Of a stretch of 64,000 bases of DNA, positions 54,951 through 64,000 are shown piece after piece (within the stretch, counting starts at the first letter, position 1; each line of letters starts with the position of its first letter). The notes below the pieces were generated by a model that searched no databases, was not told where the DNA came from, and was given only the letters and a program-made list of their open reading frames with translations. Origin of the DNA: Coenobita brevimanus (taxonomy: Eukaryota; Arthropoda; Malacostraca; Decapoda; Coenobitidae); NCBI GenBank assembly GCA_032717465.1, contig CM064732.1, forward strand, positions 25,047,797-25,111,796, read 5' to 3'. The position numbers and the translations under genes are program-made.

Positions 54951-56135
54951 AGCTTTATTCGCAGACCGGAGGTGGATCTGGTTATCATCACCCAGGGCAA
55001 ACACAGCACTACAGGAAGGCCCTTGCCACCGCTTGAACCACAGTACTTCGACAGACTTTGGTTTAACCATTGATGTGTGAATCAACTGGGAGGTATGCAA
55101 CTTACTGCATATGAGTGAGATTTTTAACAACTCGCCACAAACTTTTTCGTAGAAGCAATGTTTCAGTTTCTATGGGATATCAGGCTTTCTGTCATCTCTC
55201 ATCCAGCCCCCACCCCCCGGTTGTGCCCAGACACAAAGTGGCAGTAGCCACTGTAAACAAAATTCATGAACTTCCTTATTCACTTATCAATACCATTAAC
55301 ACGCGAAGAAGGCTCAAACCCGTCTAAAAAAATATTTTGATATAATCGAATGCAAGTCCGACACTGGCTAAGGAAACAGAGGGAGATATTTCTTTTCTTC
55401 TCAGATGTGAGGAGAATTGTCTGGCGCATCGGGCAATGTGTTTTTTTAGCTTCCTAAACCAATCCTGTGATTTGTTATGATTCGTGGAGGATATAAAAAT
55501 AATTGTTGCTCATTTGGCATTAACATGTAAACATGGGAGAAAATATCCGAGAATAAGTGATTGCCTGAGTGCTTGGGATGGTGGAAGGGTGACCTTCGTT
55601 CTCTTCCCAAAATTGTTTGCAATTTTTAATAGTTCATGCTAAATCGACGTTACCTGCACACTTACACGTTTACTGTGTAGTGTCGCTCAATATCGGCAGC
55701 TATTTAGGACAATTCTACGGTGTTATAAATTGTCTTGTCTTTTTAGCCTTTTTTTTCAACATACATGCAATGTGCTTTTTCTGAATATTTTATATATCTG
55801 GAGGGTTTGAATATGATGTTTGCATGACAGATGTAGTCTTACAGTAAGAAAGTGTAGATTGCACTGGTGGTACGGCATGTGGCTGGTGGGCACAATTTAT
55901 AAGGAGTAACACACCCCTGTTGAATCTGAGTGACTTAGAGACAATTGTGTTTATTGGACTGTTCCTTGGAAGATCCAGGAATTATCCTGACGCACTTCCT
56001 AGATGCAGGGACGTTATATACCAAGAATTTTGGTGGCCCTCTTAGAAATATCTTGCTTTCCACTGGGCAGTATTTGTAAGTACTCTCTGCATTTTACAAT
56101 ATGCTGTCCTAAATATTAATGCAGTTGTTTTGAAG

Positions 56136-56137
<2 letters not shown>
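54951..56137. other. Non-coding, no recognised feature
   Basis: The open frame over 54819-55130 may extend the LINE 5' region but shows no motif. The remainder up to the AT array holds nothing I recognise. Confidence 0.4.

Positions 56138-56217
<80 letters not shown>
56138..56217. repeat. (AT)n-(GT)n microsatellite
   Basis: About 42 bases of AT followed by about 38 of GT, abutting the LTR at 56220. Confidence 0.95.
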
Positions 56218-56219
<2 letters not shown>

Positions 56220-56814
56220 CGTTAAATCCCCGTCTCACACTGCGACAGGCTTCAACAGCAGTAGTTCAGTATAGGAAGGACGTTACCCAGTGAATAGTTC
56301 TTCTTAGGGAAAACCTTAAAATGTACACAAGATCAGCTCAGGCATCGTAATAACACAGGATTTTCACGTTCGTTGTCTTTATTTTCCAAGTACTGACACT
56401 GTCTGCTTCACAACTCCAGAACTACACTAACTTCACAAGCCCACAAGTAAAACTAAACTGACTGAAAACTCCTCTATTCTCTCCCCCACCCTTTTAAAAC
56501 CTTCCATGAAACCTGAATGTACTGGAAAATGGTCCTAGCAACAATATTTTTCTATGACGGAGACATCCAAAATATTCCAGAGCTTTCTTACATTACGAAA
56601 AACTCTAATTACTTTATCAAACAAATTGAAATCAAATTACATAATCTAACAGTCACGTAAATAAAACGTCATAGAGAAAGAGAATAGAAATTAATGCATA
56701 ACTACAAAATACCTCCGCTCTCAACAGCTGGCTATCTGGCAACTCTGACTAGTACTGTACTTGAAAAGGAGCGAAACATCGTGAATTTTCCGCGAGCATT
56801 CTTGCTTTTCAAAA
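56220..56814 (-). repeat. LTR of the minus-strand gypsy element
   Basis: Its complement aligns with the 38478-39109 LTR, for example CCAGTACTTG-type sequence, AATAAAGACAACGAACG and GCCTGTCGCAGTGTGAGACGG. The termini are decayed (TTTTGAAAAGC, TTTAACG). It is followed on the plus strand by CTGCCCCCTCCCTAAT, the complement of the polypurine tract. Confidence 0.8.
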
Positions 56815-56929
56815 CTGCCCCCTCCCTAATCCTTTTGTTATCCCAACAAAACTACACTATATTTACATATATAATTCTTAATCCACGCTAAACATTAAAA
56901 TATACAAAACATAGTCCTCAAACCTATCA

Positions 56930-58580
56930 GGTCCTCCTATGCCACTTCTGATGACATTCCTGCTCCTCCATGCAGTCTATATCTCCTGGTATGACTTGGT
57001 CCTCTTCCTGATTCACTTCTTTCCTAGGGAAACTGTTGCAGTTCTCTTGTGCTTCAGCTCCTTGGTCTTCCTTGACATCATCAGCTACGGGTGTGCACAA
57101 TTCATCGGGGATGTCCCTTCTGTAGTGATCTGGCCCATGGTACTGCAACAGACGATTTACGTGTACCCCCCTTTGGTGAGACTTCCTTCCTCCCCGAATC
57201 CAGCAAGTTACATCTGACAGGCTGTTTCACGGTGTAGGGCCTGTCCCAAGGGCTCTGCAGCTTCGGTGACTGTCCCTTCTTCTGCTGAGGATTGTATAGC
57301 CAAATTTTGTCACCATCCTTAAAGCTTACCTCACTTGCCTTAGCATCATACCTGTGCTTCATCTCTTCACCTGAAAACTTCAGAGCTTCTCAAACTTCAT
57401 GATATACCTCAGCCAGTCTTTCCTGAAGATGCTTCACATAGCTGGAGATGTCTGTAGAGAGCTTTTTAGCAGGTGGTCTTCCCATTAACAAATTAACAGG
57501 CAATCGTAACTTGTGGTCCAGCATCAGTTTTGCTGGGATGCAGCAGATAGACTCGTGGAATGCAGACCGATGTGCCATCAGAAATGCAGGTTATTTCTGG
57601 TCCCATTCCATTTGTCCCTCTGCACAGTACTTGACCAGTTCCTATCCCAGAATCCAGGAGAATTTCTCCACCATCCCAACTGACTGTGGCCTTAGTGGGG
57701 TCGTCCTGGTCTTCTTGATCCCCAGTAACTTGCAGTACTCACAGAACACAGCAAACTCGACATTTCAACCCTGGTCTGAATGTAGCTATTGTGGCATCCT
57801 AAAACGACAGAAGAACTGATCAGTCAACACCTGAGCAACAGATGTTGCTTCTTGATCAGGGATGGCATAGGCTTCTGGCCAGTTTGTGAAGTAGTCCGTA
57901 GCAACACTTATATACTGGCTTCTTTCAGTGAGTGGCAGAGGTCCAGCAATGTACATCACAACTCTTTCCATGGGTGCACCCACTTTGTCCAGCTGAAGAG
58001 GGAGACAACCACGTTTCTTGGGTCCTTTCTTGTTACAGCATACATCTCAGGCACGACACCACTCTGCAACACCCTGATGCATACCATTAGAGTAGAACCT
58101 CTGTTGCAGCCAACTTAGATTTTTTTCTTCACTGACAGATGCCTACTAGTGATCAAATTATGAGACTCATCTAAGACCTCAGACCTCATTTTCTTAAGAA
58201 CCACCTGTTGCCAATCCTTACTGAGGCCATCGGATGTCTCCCACTGACACTTCAGTAGTCTATTGCTCAAACGAAGAAGGTCCAGCTGATTCCAGTAGCT
58301 CTTAGTCGCAGGGCTAAACCTGTAAACCACTTCCCAAGATGGTTGCACTGTACTCCACTGCAGCCAATCTAGCACTGGTTGTAAATCTGCATCCTCCATT
58401 TGCATTCTCTTCAGGTCTTCAGCTGACACTGGCCCTGTCAATGCAGTACAGCTGCATTTCTTGCTACAATCTTCTTTCCTGCTACCCTGCTTGTAAACTG
58501 TGCCACAAGGCCGATGACTCAGGCTGTCAGCATTGCCATGAACCCACCCTGGCTGTGCTACATCTCATAGTTTGCTGATC
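56930..58580 (-). pseudogene. Integrase and RNase H-integrase linker
   Basis: Read from 58580 down: HGNADSLSHRPCG (end of RNase H), GPVSAEDLKRMQMEDADLQPVLDWL (58115-58441) and CRA/C-rich zinc-finger remains near 58040. The core follows with GPLPLTERSQYISVATDYFTNWPEAYAIPDQEA (57786-57983; first Asp) and the DG-VEKF-type Glu region near 57680. Then AKLMLDHKLRLPVNLLMGRPP (57390-57578) and FKDGDKIWLYNPQQKKG with WDRPYTV (57102-57362). The pieces lie in different frames. Confidence 0.82.
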
Positions 58581-58630
58581 AAGCTTCCTGAGCCAGCGTG
58601 GCAGTTGTCCTTCTGGATTCTCTAATGTCT

Positions 58631-59224
58631 TCAGCCACTTGAGTACTGCATTGTCTGTCCTGATGATGAAGTAGGACCAAACAAGTAGGGATGGAAGAAG
58701 TCAAGGCTCTTCATCACTGCCAAGAGCTCCTTACAGGTCACACAGTAGTTTTGCTCTGATGGCCTCAGCTTCTTGTTGTAATACGCCACCACATACTCTT
58801 TATCATCCTTCTGCGATAGGACTTCACCAACGCCATGGTCGCTAGCGGCACAGTCCAGGATGAATGGCTGACTCTGATCTGGGTATGGCAACACTGGAGA
58901 GCTTGCTAATGTACGCTTGAGTTCATCAAACCCTTCTGAATCACTGCAGTCCACATTAATTTCTATTAATTTCTGCCCTTTTCCTAACGACTTGTGCAGA
59001 GATGCAGCTATTGTTGCAGTGTCCTTGACAAAACTCCAGTAGTAAGTACACAAAACCAGGAAACTCCATAGCTCATTCACACAAATTGGAACCGGCCACT
59101 TTTTCACAGCTGCCACCTTTTCCCGATCAGTACGGACACCGCCCTTGCCTACAGTACCAGGTACTTCACTTCCTTCTGGAACAAGTAGCACTTCTTGTGG
59201 TTCAGCTTGAGGTGCGCTGCTCAA
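58631..59224 (-). pseudogene. RT thumb and RNase H
   Basis: 197 open residues. VRTDREKVAAVKKWPVPICVNELWSFL and YYWSFVKDTATIAASL (the thumb/connection seen in Ty3/gypsy RTs) are followed by PFILDCAASDHGVGEVLSQ (RNase H first strand with catalytic Asp), VVAYYNKKLRPSEQNYCVTCKELLAV with the Glu of the active site, and FHPYLFG. This is the best preserved part of the element. Confidence 0.85.
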
Positions 59225-59680
59225 ATCCTGTTGATCACCTCTGACAGTCTCTCCAATTCCTGGTCAAAAGTCTGTCCAAACACAATTACATCAATATAGA
59301 TGAGAGCTGTCTGCTAGTGCTGGTCTTCCAGTACTTGATCCATGAGACACTCAAAAGTAGCTAAGGCATTGCACTAACCAAATGGAATCACTTTGAAGTG
59401 TCATAAACCTTGCCCATATGAAAAGGCTATTTTCTCCTTGTCCTTTTTGGTGACCTCGACCTGGTGATATCCTGCTTTGATGTCTAGGGTGGAGAACCAC
59501 TTGGCACCTGACAGAGCATCAAGTGTGTCATCAGTTCTTGGCAAGGGGTATGCATCGCTCACTGTCACCTCCTACAAGGCTTAGTAATCCACACACCACC
59601 TTACTGAGCCATCCTTCTTCCTTACCAAAACAACTGCTGATGCCCAAAGACTGGCGGACTTTTCTATCACTCTCTGACTT
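59225..59680 (-). pseudogene. RT fingers and palm with damaged catalytic motif
   Basis: The frame is crossed by several stops: DAYPLPRTDDTLDALSGAKW, FSTLDIKAGYHQVEV, IAFSYGQG, then a YID-VIVF segment (about 59282-59305) where a YxDDV motif is expected, so one of the two catalytic Asp residues is deleted. LERLSEVINRI follows. Confidence 0.8.
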
Positions 59681-60560
59681 TAAAAATTCTCCATTTCTTG
59701 CCAATGAGCTGGTGTCATCTTCCAAGCTGGCTGCTTAATCAGGTACTGATCCCCTGTGTTGATACAACGTTCCATCAGATCTGTGCATCCCAGATCTAGG
59801 TCTCCGACAGAAATGACATTAGCAAACTTCACTAACAAATGCCTTAACTGCAGCACTTGTGAGTCATCCAGGCACTCGCAACTCCCGGAAAACAGGTCTT
59901 GTAAATGGTTTGGCAATTTCCCATCCTCTTTGACTACACTCCTTTTACAGGCCTTCCACTGATGCCACTCAGGCTCCACTGCCTGGCAGACTCCCACTAT
60001 ATCTCCCTTGTTGATCTTATGTTGTTGTGAATTGGTCTTCAGAACTGGCACTTCACCTGTGCCCCCTTCCACCAAAGTCCTTCTTACTATCTTGCCAGGC
60101 CTTGTCTTATACCATCTGTCAGGCTTAACCACCCCTAGACAGCTGTCAAAAGAGCCACTCACCTTGAACTGGAACAGTATTTCTGATCTTGAGGGTATCA
60201 TTGTAGCCTGCAGTGCCCTCACATTACCACCAGAACCGGTACGTCTCACTGCCAGGATGGGAGCCAACTTTACTCAAACTTTGAGCCTCATGGATCAGAA
60301 GTCCAGCTCACCTCCCATGGACATCAGGCAGTCCAGACCAAGAAGGCAAGGATCCTCCATGTCAGTCACGAAGACTGGAAGCATAGCCTCTTGTCCTGCA
60401 ACTTCAATCTGGACATCCTAGGGTCCCCTCATTTCTGCGTCACACAAATGTTATGATGACTCAGGCCGGCTCCAGTGATGTAACACACAAGACCTCACAA
60501 AAGTCTGCTCTGAGACTGATTAAATCACCAGAGAACACCTCTTCCTATCTATTCTTTTGT
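59680..60560 (-). pseudogene. Protease C-terminus and RT N-terminus
   Basis: 60270-60430: VQIEVAGQEAMLPVFV and DPCLLGLDCLM, the hydrophobic GLD end of a retroviral-type aspartic protease. The open frame 59680-60267 holds the linker RVL-like EVPVLKTNSQQHKINKGDIVG, LPNHLQDLFSGSCECLDD, LLVKFANVISVGDLDLGCTDLMERCINTGD and KQPAWKMTPAHWQEME, the usual start of RT. Weak protease homology (GDLISLRADF) continues to about 60540. Confidence 0.78.
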
Positions 60561-60656
60561 CTACCCTCACACTGTCAATTGCAGTTCTCTTGCATTTTGT
60601 CAGAGGCGGAACTACTTGGGAAAAGCAGATTGGTGGTTGCTCCTTAACACCAACCT

Positions 60657-60842
60657 TTGTCATAAAAAAGGACTTTGTAGTTACTTGTAGAGAAGTTATA
60701 TATATTAGACTTGTGGATGAGCGGTTGTTATACTTGAGTTGTTTGTACGTTGATAATCTTGGATCCCATTTGTCATGCAATGACAAAGGAGAGATAAAGA
60801 ATAGTATGGGACTATTTTTATTTGTCTTGATAATGTTAACAG
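60657..60842 (-). repeat. Candidate LTR (left copy) of a non-coding LTR element
   Basis: The first 66 bases recur at 63940-64000 with three or four differences. The segment can be delimited as TGTCATAAA...GTTAACA, which gives TG...CA termini on either strand. The right limit (60842) is a guess from the terminal dinucleotide and the following CTCTCACACAC run. Confidence 0.4.
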
Positions 60843-61779
60843 TCTCTCACACACGAATGAAGTTAAGTAGAGTCCCGCTAGCTACCTCCTGTCCTGCTCT
60901 CTCTCTCTCAAGTTGCTAAGCCTTCCTCCCTACACCCTGCCGATTCTATGGCCTCTCTTCTTCTGAGCTCTCTTTCCTAAATTCTGGTGAAACAGGAGTC
61001 GTGTCACGTGTGTTCACTGTGGTTGGAAAGTTCTAGAAGCCTGTGTGTGAGTATGTGTGTGTATGGTCACAAGGCTTTGTTCTCCTGCTGTATCGCTGAC
61101 AAACTAACTGCATCATCTCCTGACTGGCTACTTCCTAATCTGTCATCAGCTTTTCCTCAGTGTAACTTGCAAGATCATTTCCCATTCCCAGGCTCGCATA
61201 GAGCTGTCTATCTGTCTATTTAAATACCTATCTATTATGATTTGTAATTATAATATGGAGTCCTAACATATGCTCTGAACACGCCACTGGAGGTCCTCCG
61301 ACAGCAATCATTATTGACATATGCTAATCTATTAGTATATAATATTGATTATAATATTGTATACATATAACATTCATAGTTAATAGCAATTATCCAGTAA
61401 TATTACATTTTAAACAAGTTGTATACATATTTGAATAAATGCAATGGTTGTTGTATAACATTTTGTAAAATGTGTATGTATAACAGACATACGCATATAA
61501 TTGTGCAATGGTAATACTGCTAGGTTATACATTACATACTCAGTTATCCCTTTAGTAATGTCTAATATTTCATCTAACTTGTTTGATGATACTGGTAATA
61601 CAGAATTGTGGTATAGTTGTATGACTTATAACATTGTAGTAGCATTGTGGTAATACATAATTGTAACATTTTATGAATTGTTACAAAATATTGTGGTAAT
61701 GCATAATTGTGTTGGCCTTATAATTGTAGTTACATTTTGTTAATGCAACTGTTACATATGTGTCTTGGCCTTATAATTG

Positions 61780-62190
61780 TTGTTAAAGTTACATAAAAGT
61801 TACATCTTGTTAATGTAACTGTTACATAATTGGCAAAGTGTAACATAATGCAATCGTTTGTCGTTACATGATTGTTACATATCGTTTGTAGTTAGTTAAT
61901 TGTAGTTAAAGTTACATAAAAGTTACATCTTGTTAATGCAACTGTTACATAAATGGTTCATATTATTTGTAGTTACATAATTGTAGCAAGTGTAACATAA
62001 TGCAATCGTTTGTCGTTACATAATTGTTACATATCGTCTGTAGTTACATAATTGTAGCAAGTGTAACATAATGCAATCGTTTGTTGTTACATAATTATAA
62101 TATGGAGTTACATAATTGTTACATATCGTTTGTAGTTACATAATTGTAGCAAGTGTAACATAATGCAATCGTTTGTCGTTACATAATTGT
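61780..62190. repeat. AT-rich minisatellite with GTAACATAATGCAATCGTTTG core
   Basis: The core recurs near 61828, 61989, 62061 and 62155. Between cores are GTTACATAATTGTTACATAT and TAGTTACATAATTGTAGCAA blocks that repeat irregularly (spacings about 160, 72 and 94 bases). Flanking sequence on both sides contains GTCCT(A/G)ACATATG (61261 and 62203). Confidence 0.8.
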
Positions 62191-62585
62191 AATAATTGCA
62201 GTCCTGACATATGAATCCGGTCATGCTGCGGTCGATGATAGTGATGATGTGCCATGCCACTTGCTTGTGGAGACAACAATTTGCTTTTTTGTTTGTAGTT
62301 TATGTGGTATTTTGGCATATGTAGTAACACTTACACTTATTTTCATTTGTTTGTTATGTGATCTTACTCTGTTTCTCTCTTTTTTCTTTCTTACTTTTTC
62401 TTTTCTTTTTTTTTTTTTGTATGTATTGATTTTCTATAGTTTGTTTTTCTTCGCTTCTGTACGCTTTTTCTATGTTGTTCATGGTTGCAAAATTACTGGC
62501 TAATATCCTTGGGACCCTTTTTTAAGGTTTAGTTTATATTGCACAGATATTACTGAAAATGATATTATATAGTCCCATATTTTGT

Positions 62586-62590
<5 letters not shown>

Positions 62591-62658
<68 letters not shown>
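62591..62658. repeat. (AT)n microsatellite
   Basis: About 67 bases of AT. Confidence 0.95.
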
Positions 62659-62661
<3 letters not shown>

Positions 62662-63939
62662 TATATACAGTATTAACTATATACACTGACTTGTTGTTCA
62701 CTTGTACCTATCGTGGCCAATATGTGTGTCAGCACTGTGTGGAAATCATTGTCTTGACGATTGTGTTGAAGATGTTCACTCTTGCTAACGTCATTTGTGT
62801 TGGCCATTTTTTTTTTCTGGTTTTCCTTATAATTTAATTTATATGTTTCCACTAGGTAGCTTTAATTAATAAATGTTTAATACAGTTCTTTTAATCGCTC
62901 ACTGAGTAACTGTGATGGTATATTTTCTTTATCACTTTGTAGATATAATAATGTATTGCTGTATGTATGAAACACGTATTTTATGTAGGTATAAATGGTA
63001 ACACTCCTTGGTAGTAAATAAATCTTATAATAAATGAATGAATATATACAGTGTAGAATATTTATTGTTGGTGATTATTTAGTGTTTGAGTTATGCAGAC
63101 AACTGAAGTAAGTATGTGTATTTAAGCTGTAACTATACAGCACGTTTTATGTTTGTGCAGAAGCGTATTGTCTATCACTGTGTATTTTATAAATGAAGTA
63201 ACTATGTAACTCACTAATTTTTACCGTGGTGGGAATGGTGTTAGTGATGGTGCAGGTGGTGAGTTGGCTGACGTGGCATCTTTTCAGCAAGCACGCATGA
63301 TGACGTCGACTTCCCACACTAGTAGCTGTGGTGAGTAAATGAGTAGCGATGAGTAACTTGAGTGAAGATGAGTGAGTAGGATGAGTTGTGAATATGGACT
63401 TGGTATTTGCTTCATCGTCTTGACCTCTTCACTCCTGTGTCAGCGGTGGAGGTTGAGTGGATGTAGCAGAGAGAGGAGGGTGAGGTCTGGTAGTTGTGAG
63501 TTATGAGTCGTGTCTCATTCTTCGTTTGTTTGTTCCGTTTTTCTTTGTCGATGTTTTCTCAGTCCTTTTCTCTTGTGATTTACTCGTTGTGGGATGAAGC
63601 CTGCCGCTACTTGTAGGTGCGTGTAGAAGATTATACAGACGACTCGTAGAGTTGTTAGTTGTAATTGATTGTAGATGGTTGTAGTTGGTTCATCGTAGAA
63701 ATTTCAAGATTGTTTGTATCAGTACTTTGTTAAACTACTTGCAAGGCGTCCTGTGTCCTCTTCACCTCTACATCAGCGTGATGACCGGGGAGACGGAGGG
63801 GGGTTGGAGAGAACTGTCAGGAGCTGGTTGTAAGTTGTTGGTTGTGAGAGGTATTTTTTTTGTTTTCAATCTTGATATTTTGTAGGAATTCACTGTTGAT
63901 TCGTAGACGAGGTTCGTATACGTTCGCTGCTACCAAGTG

Positions 63940-64000
63940 TCATAAAAAGAACTTTGTAGTTACTTGTAGAGAAGTTATATATATTAGACTTGTGGACGAG
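63940..64000 (-). repeat. Candidate LTR (right copy), cut by window end
   Basis: Matches 60657-60722 (TGTCATAAAA, ACTTTGTAGTTACTTGTAGA, AGACTTGTGGA(T/C)GAG). It continues beyond the window. Confidence 0.7.

Larger units (their letters stand above)
56220..60560 (-). mobile_element. Ty3/gypsy-type element with PR-RT-RH-IN, 5'-truncated
   Basis: A minus-strand element related to elements 1 and 2. One LTR (56220-56814) and its polypurine tract are present. Going upstream are integrase, RNase H, RT and protease, and homology fades near 60.5 kb. Gag and the 5' LTR are missing. It is full of stops and shifts, but it shows the complete order of pol that elements 1 and 2 have lost. The same linker (SAEDLKRMQ) joins RNase H to integrase. 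Confidence 0.82.
60843..63939 (-). mobile_element. Non-coding interior of candidate LTR element
   Basis: About 3.1 kb without any retroelement protein. On the minus strand the right repeat is followed, two bases in, by TGGTAGCAGCGAACG (63924-63938), which has the TGG start of a primer-binding site. It contains an AT-rich minisatellite (61780-62190), an (AT)n array (62591-62658) and GAGTGAGTAGGATGAG-type words at 63330-63400. It may be a LARD-type non-autonomous element. A tandem duplication of 3.28 kb is the alternative. Confidence 0.4.

Overview
This is a repeat-dominated eukaryotic window with no host gene that I can recognise. The set of families suggests an arthropod, most likely a decapod crustacean: RTE-like and Jockey/CR1-like LINEs, Ty3/gypsy-type LTR elements, tRNA-derived SINEs, TTAA-flanked terminal-inverted-repeat elements, dispersed CCTTGACC-type repeats and very long (AT)n, (AC)n and (CT)n arrays. 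This taxonomic call is inference from repeat content only. Identities and some boundaries below are estimated by eye.

Layout. 1-9.9 kb is non-coding, with low-complexity tracts, two copies of a hairpin-bearing SINE-like family and remnants of a degenerate minisatellite. 9.91-14.91 kb is a piggyBac-like (TTAA) non-coding element carrying a near-complete RTE-like LINE (10.52-13.68 kb) whose endonuclease-RT frame is broken by one TAA. 15.0-18.0 kb holds a 206-bp inverted pair around a two-level tandem repeat, then a second TTAA element with a three-copy 176-bp internal repeat. 18.07-23.75 kb has two decayed RTE-like LINEs in tandem on the minus strand. 23.7-26.3 kb is microsatellites plus a tRNA-derived SINE.

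26.36-45.1 kb is one nested locus. A repeat of about 1.28 kb lies in inverted orientation at both ends. Its left copy was hit by LTR element 1 (27.395-39.109 kb, 4-bp duplication ATAT), and the uninterrupted site survives in the right copy. Element 1 was itself hit by a minus-strand Jockey/CR1-like LINE and by LTR element 2 (32.743-37.755 kb). Both LTR elements lack protease, RT and RNase H but keep Gag and integrase remains. Between the inverted arms also lie a solo LTR of the same family and, inside that LTR, a 2.35-kb near-perfect palindrome (40.441-42.793 kb). The right arm carries a 770-bp TTAA element.

45.2-50.3 kb contains CT and AT arrays, SINEs and paired 180-bp TTAA MITEs. 50.3-54.9 kb is a decayed minus-strand LINE with a 2A-like motif. 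56.2-60.5 kb is a minus-strand gypsy relative that retains protease, RT, RNase H and integrase, so it belongs to the kind of element that could once have mobilised the deleted copies. 60.66 kb to the window end is a candidate non-coding LTR element with its second repeat cut by the window edge.
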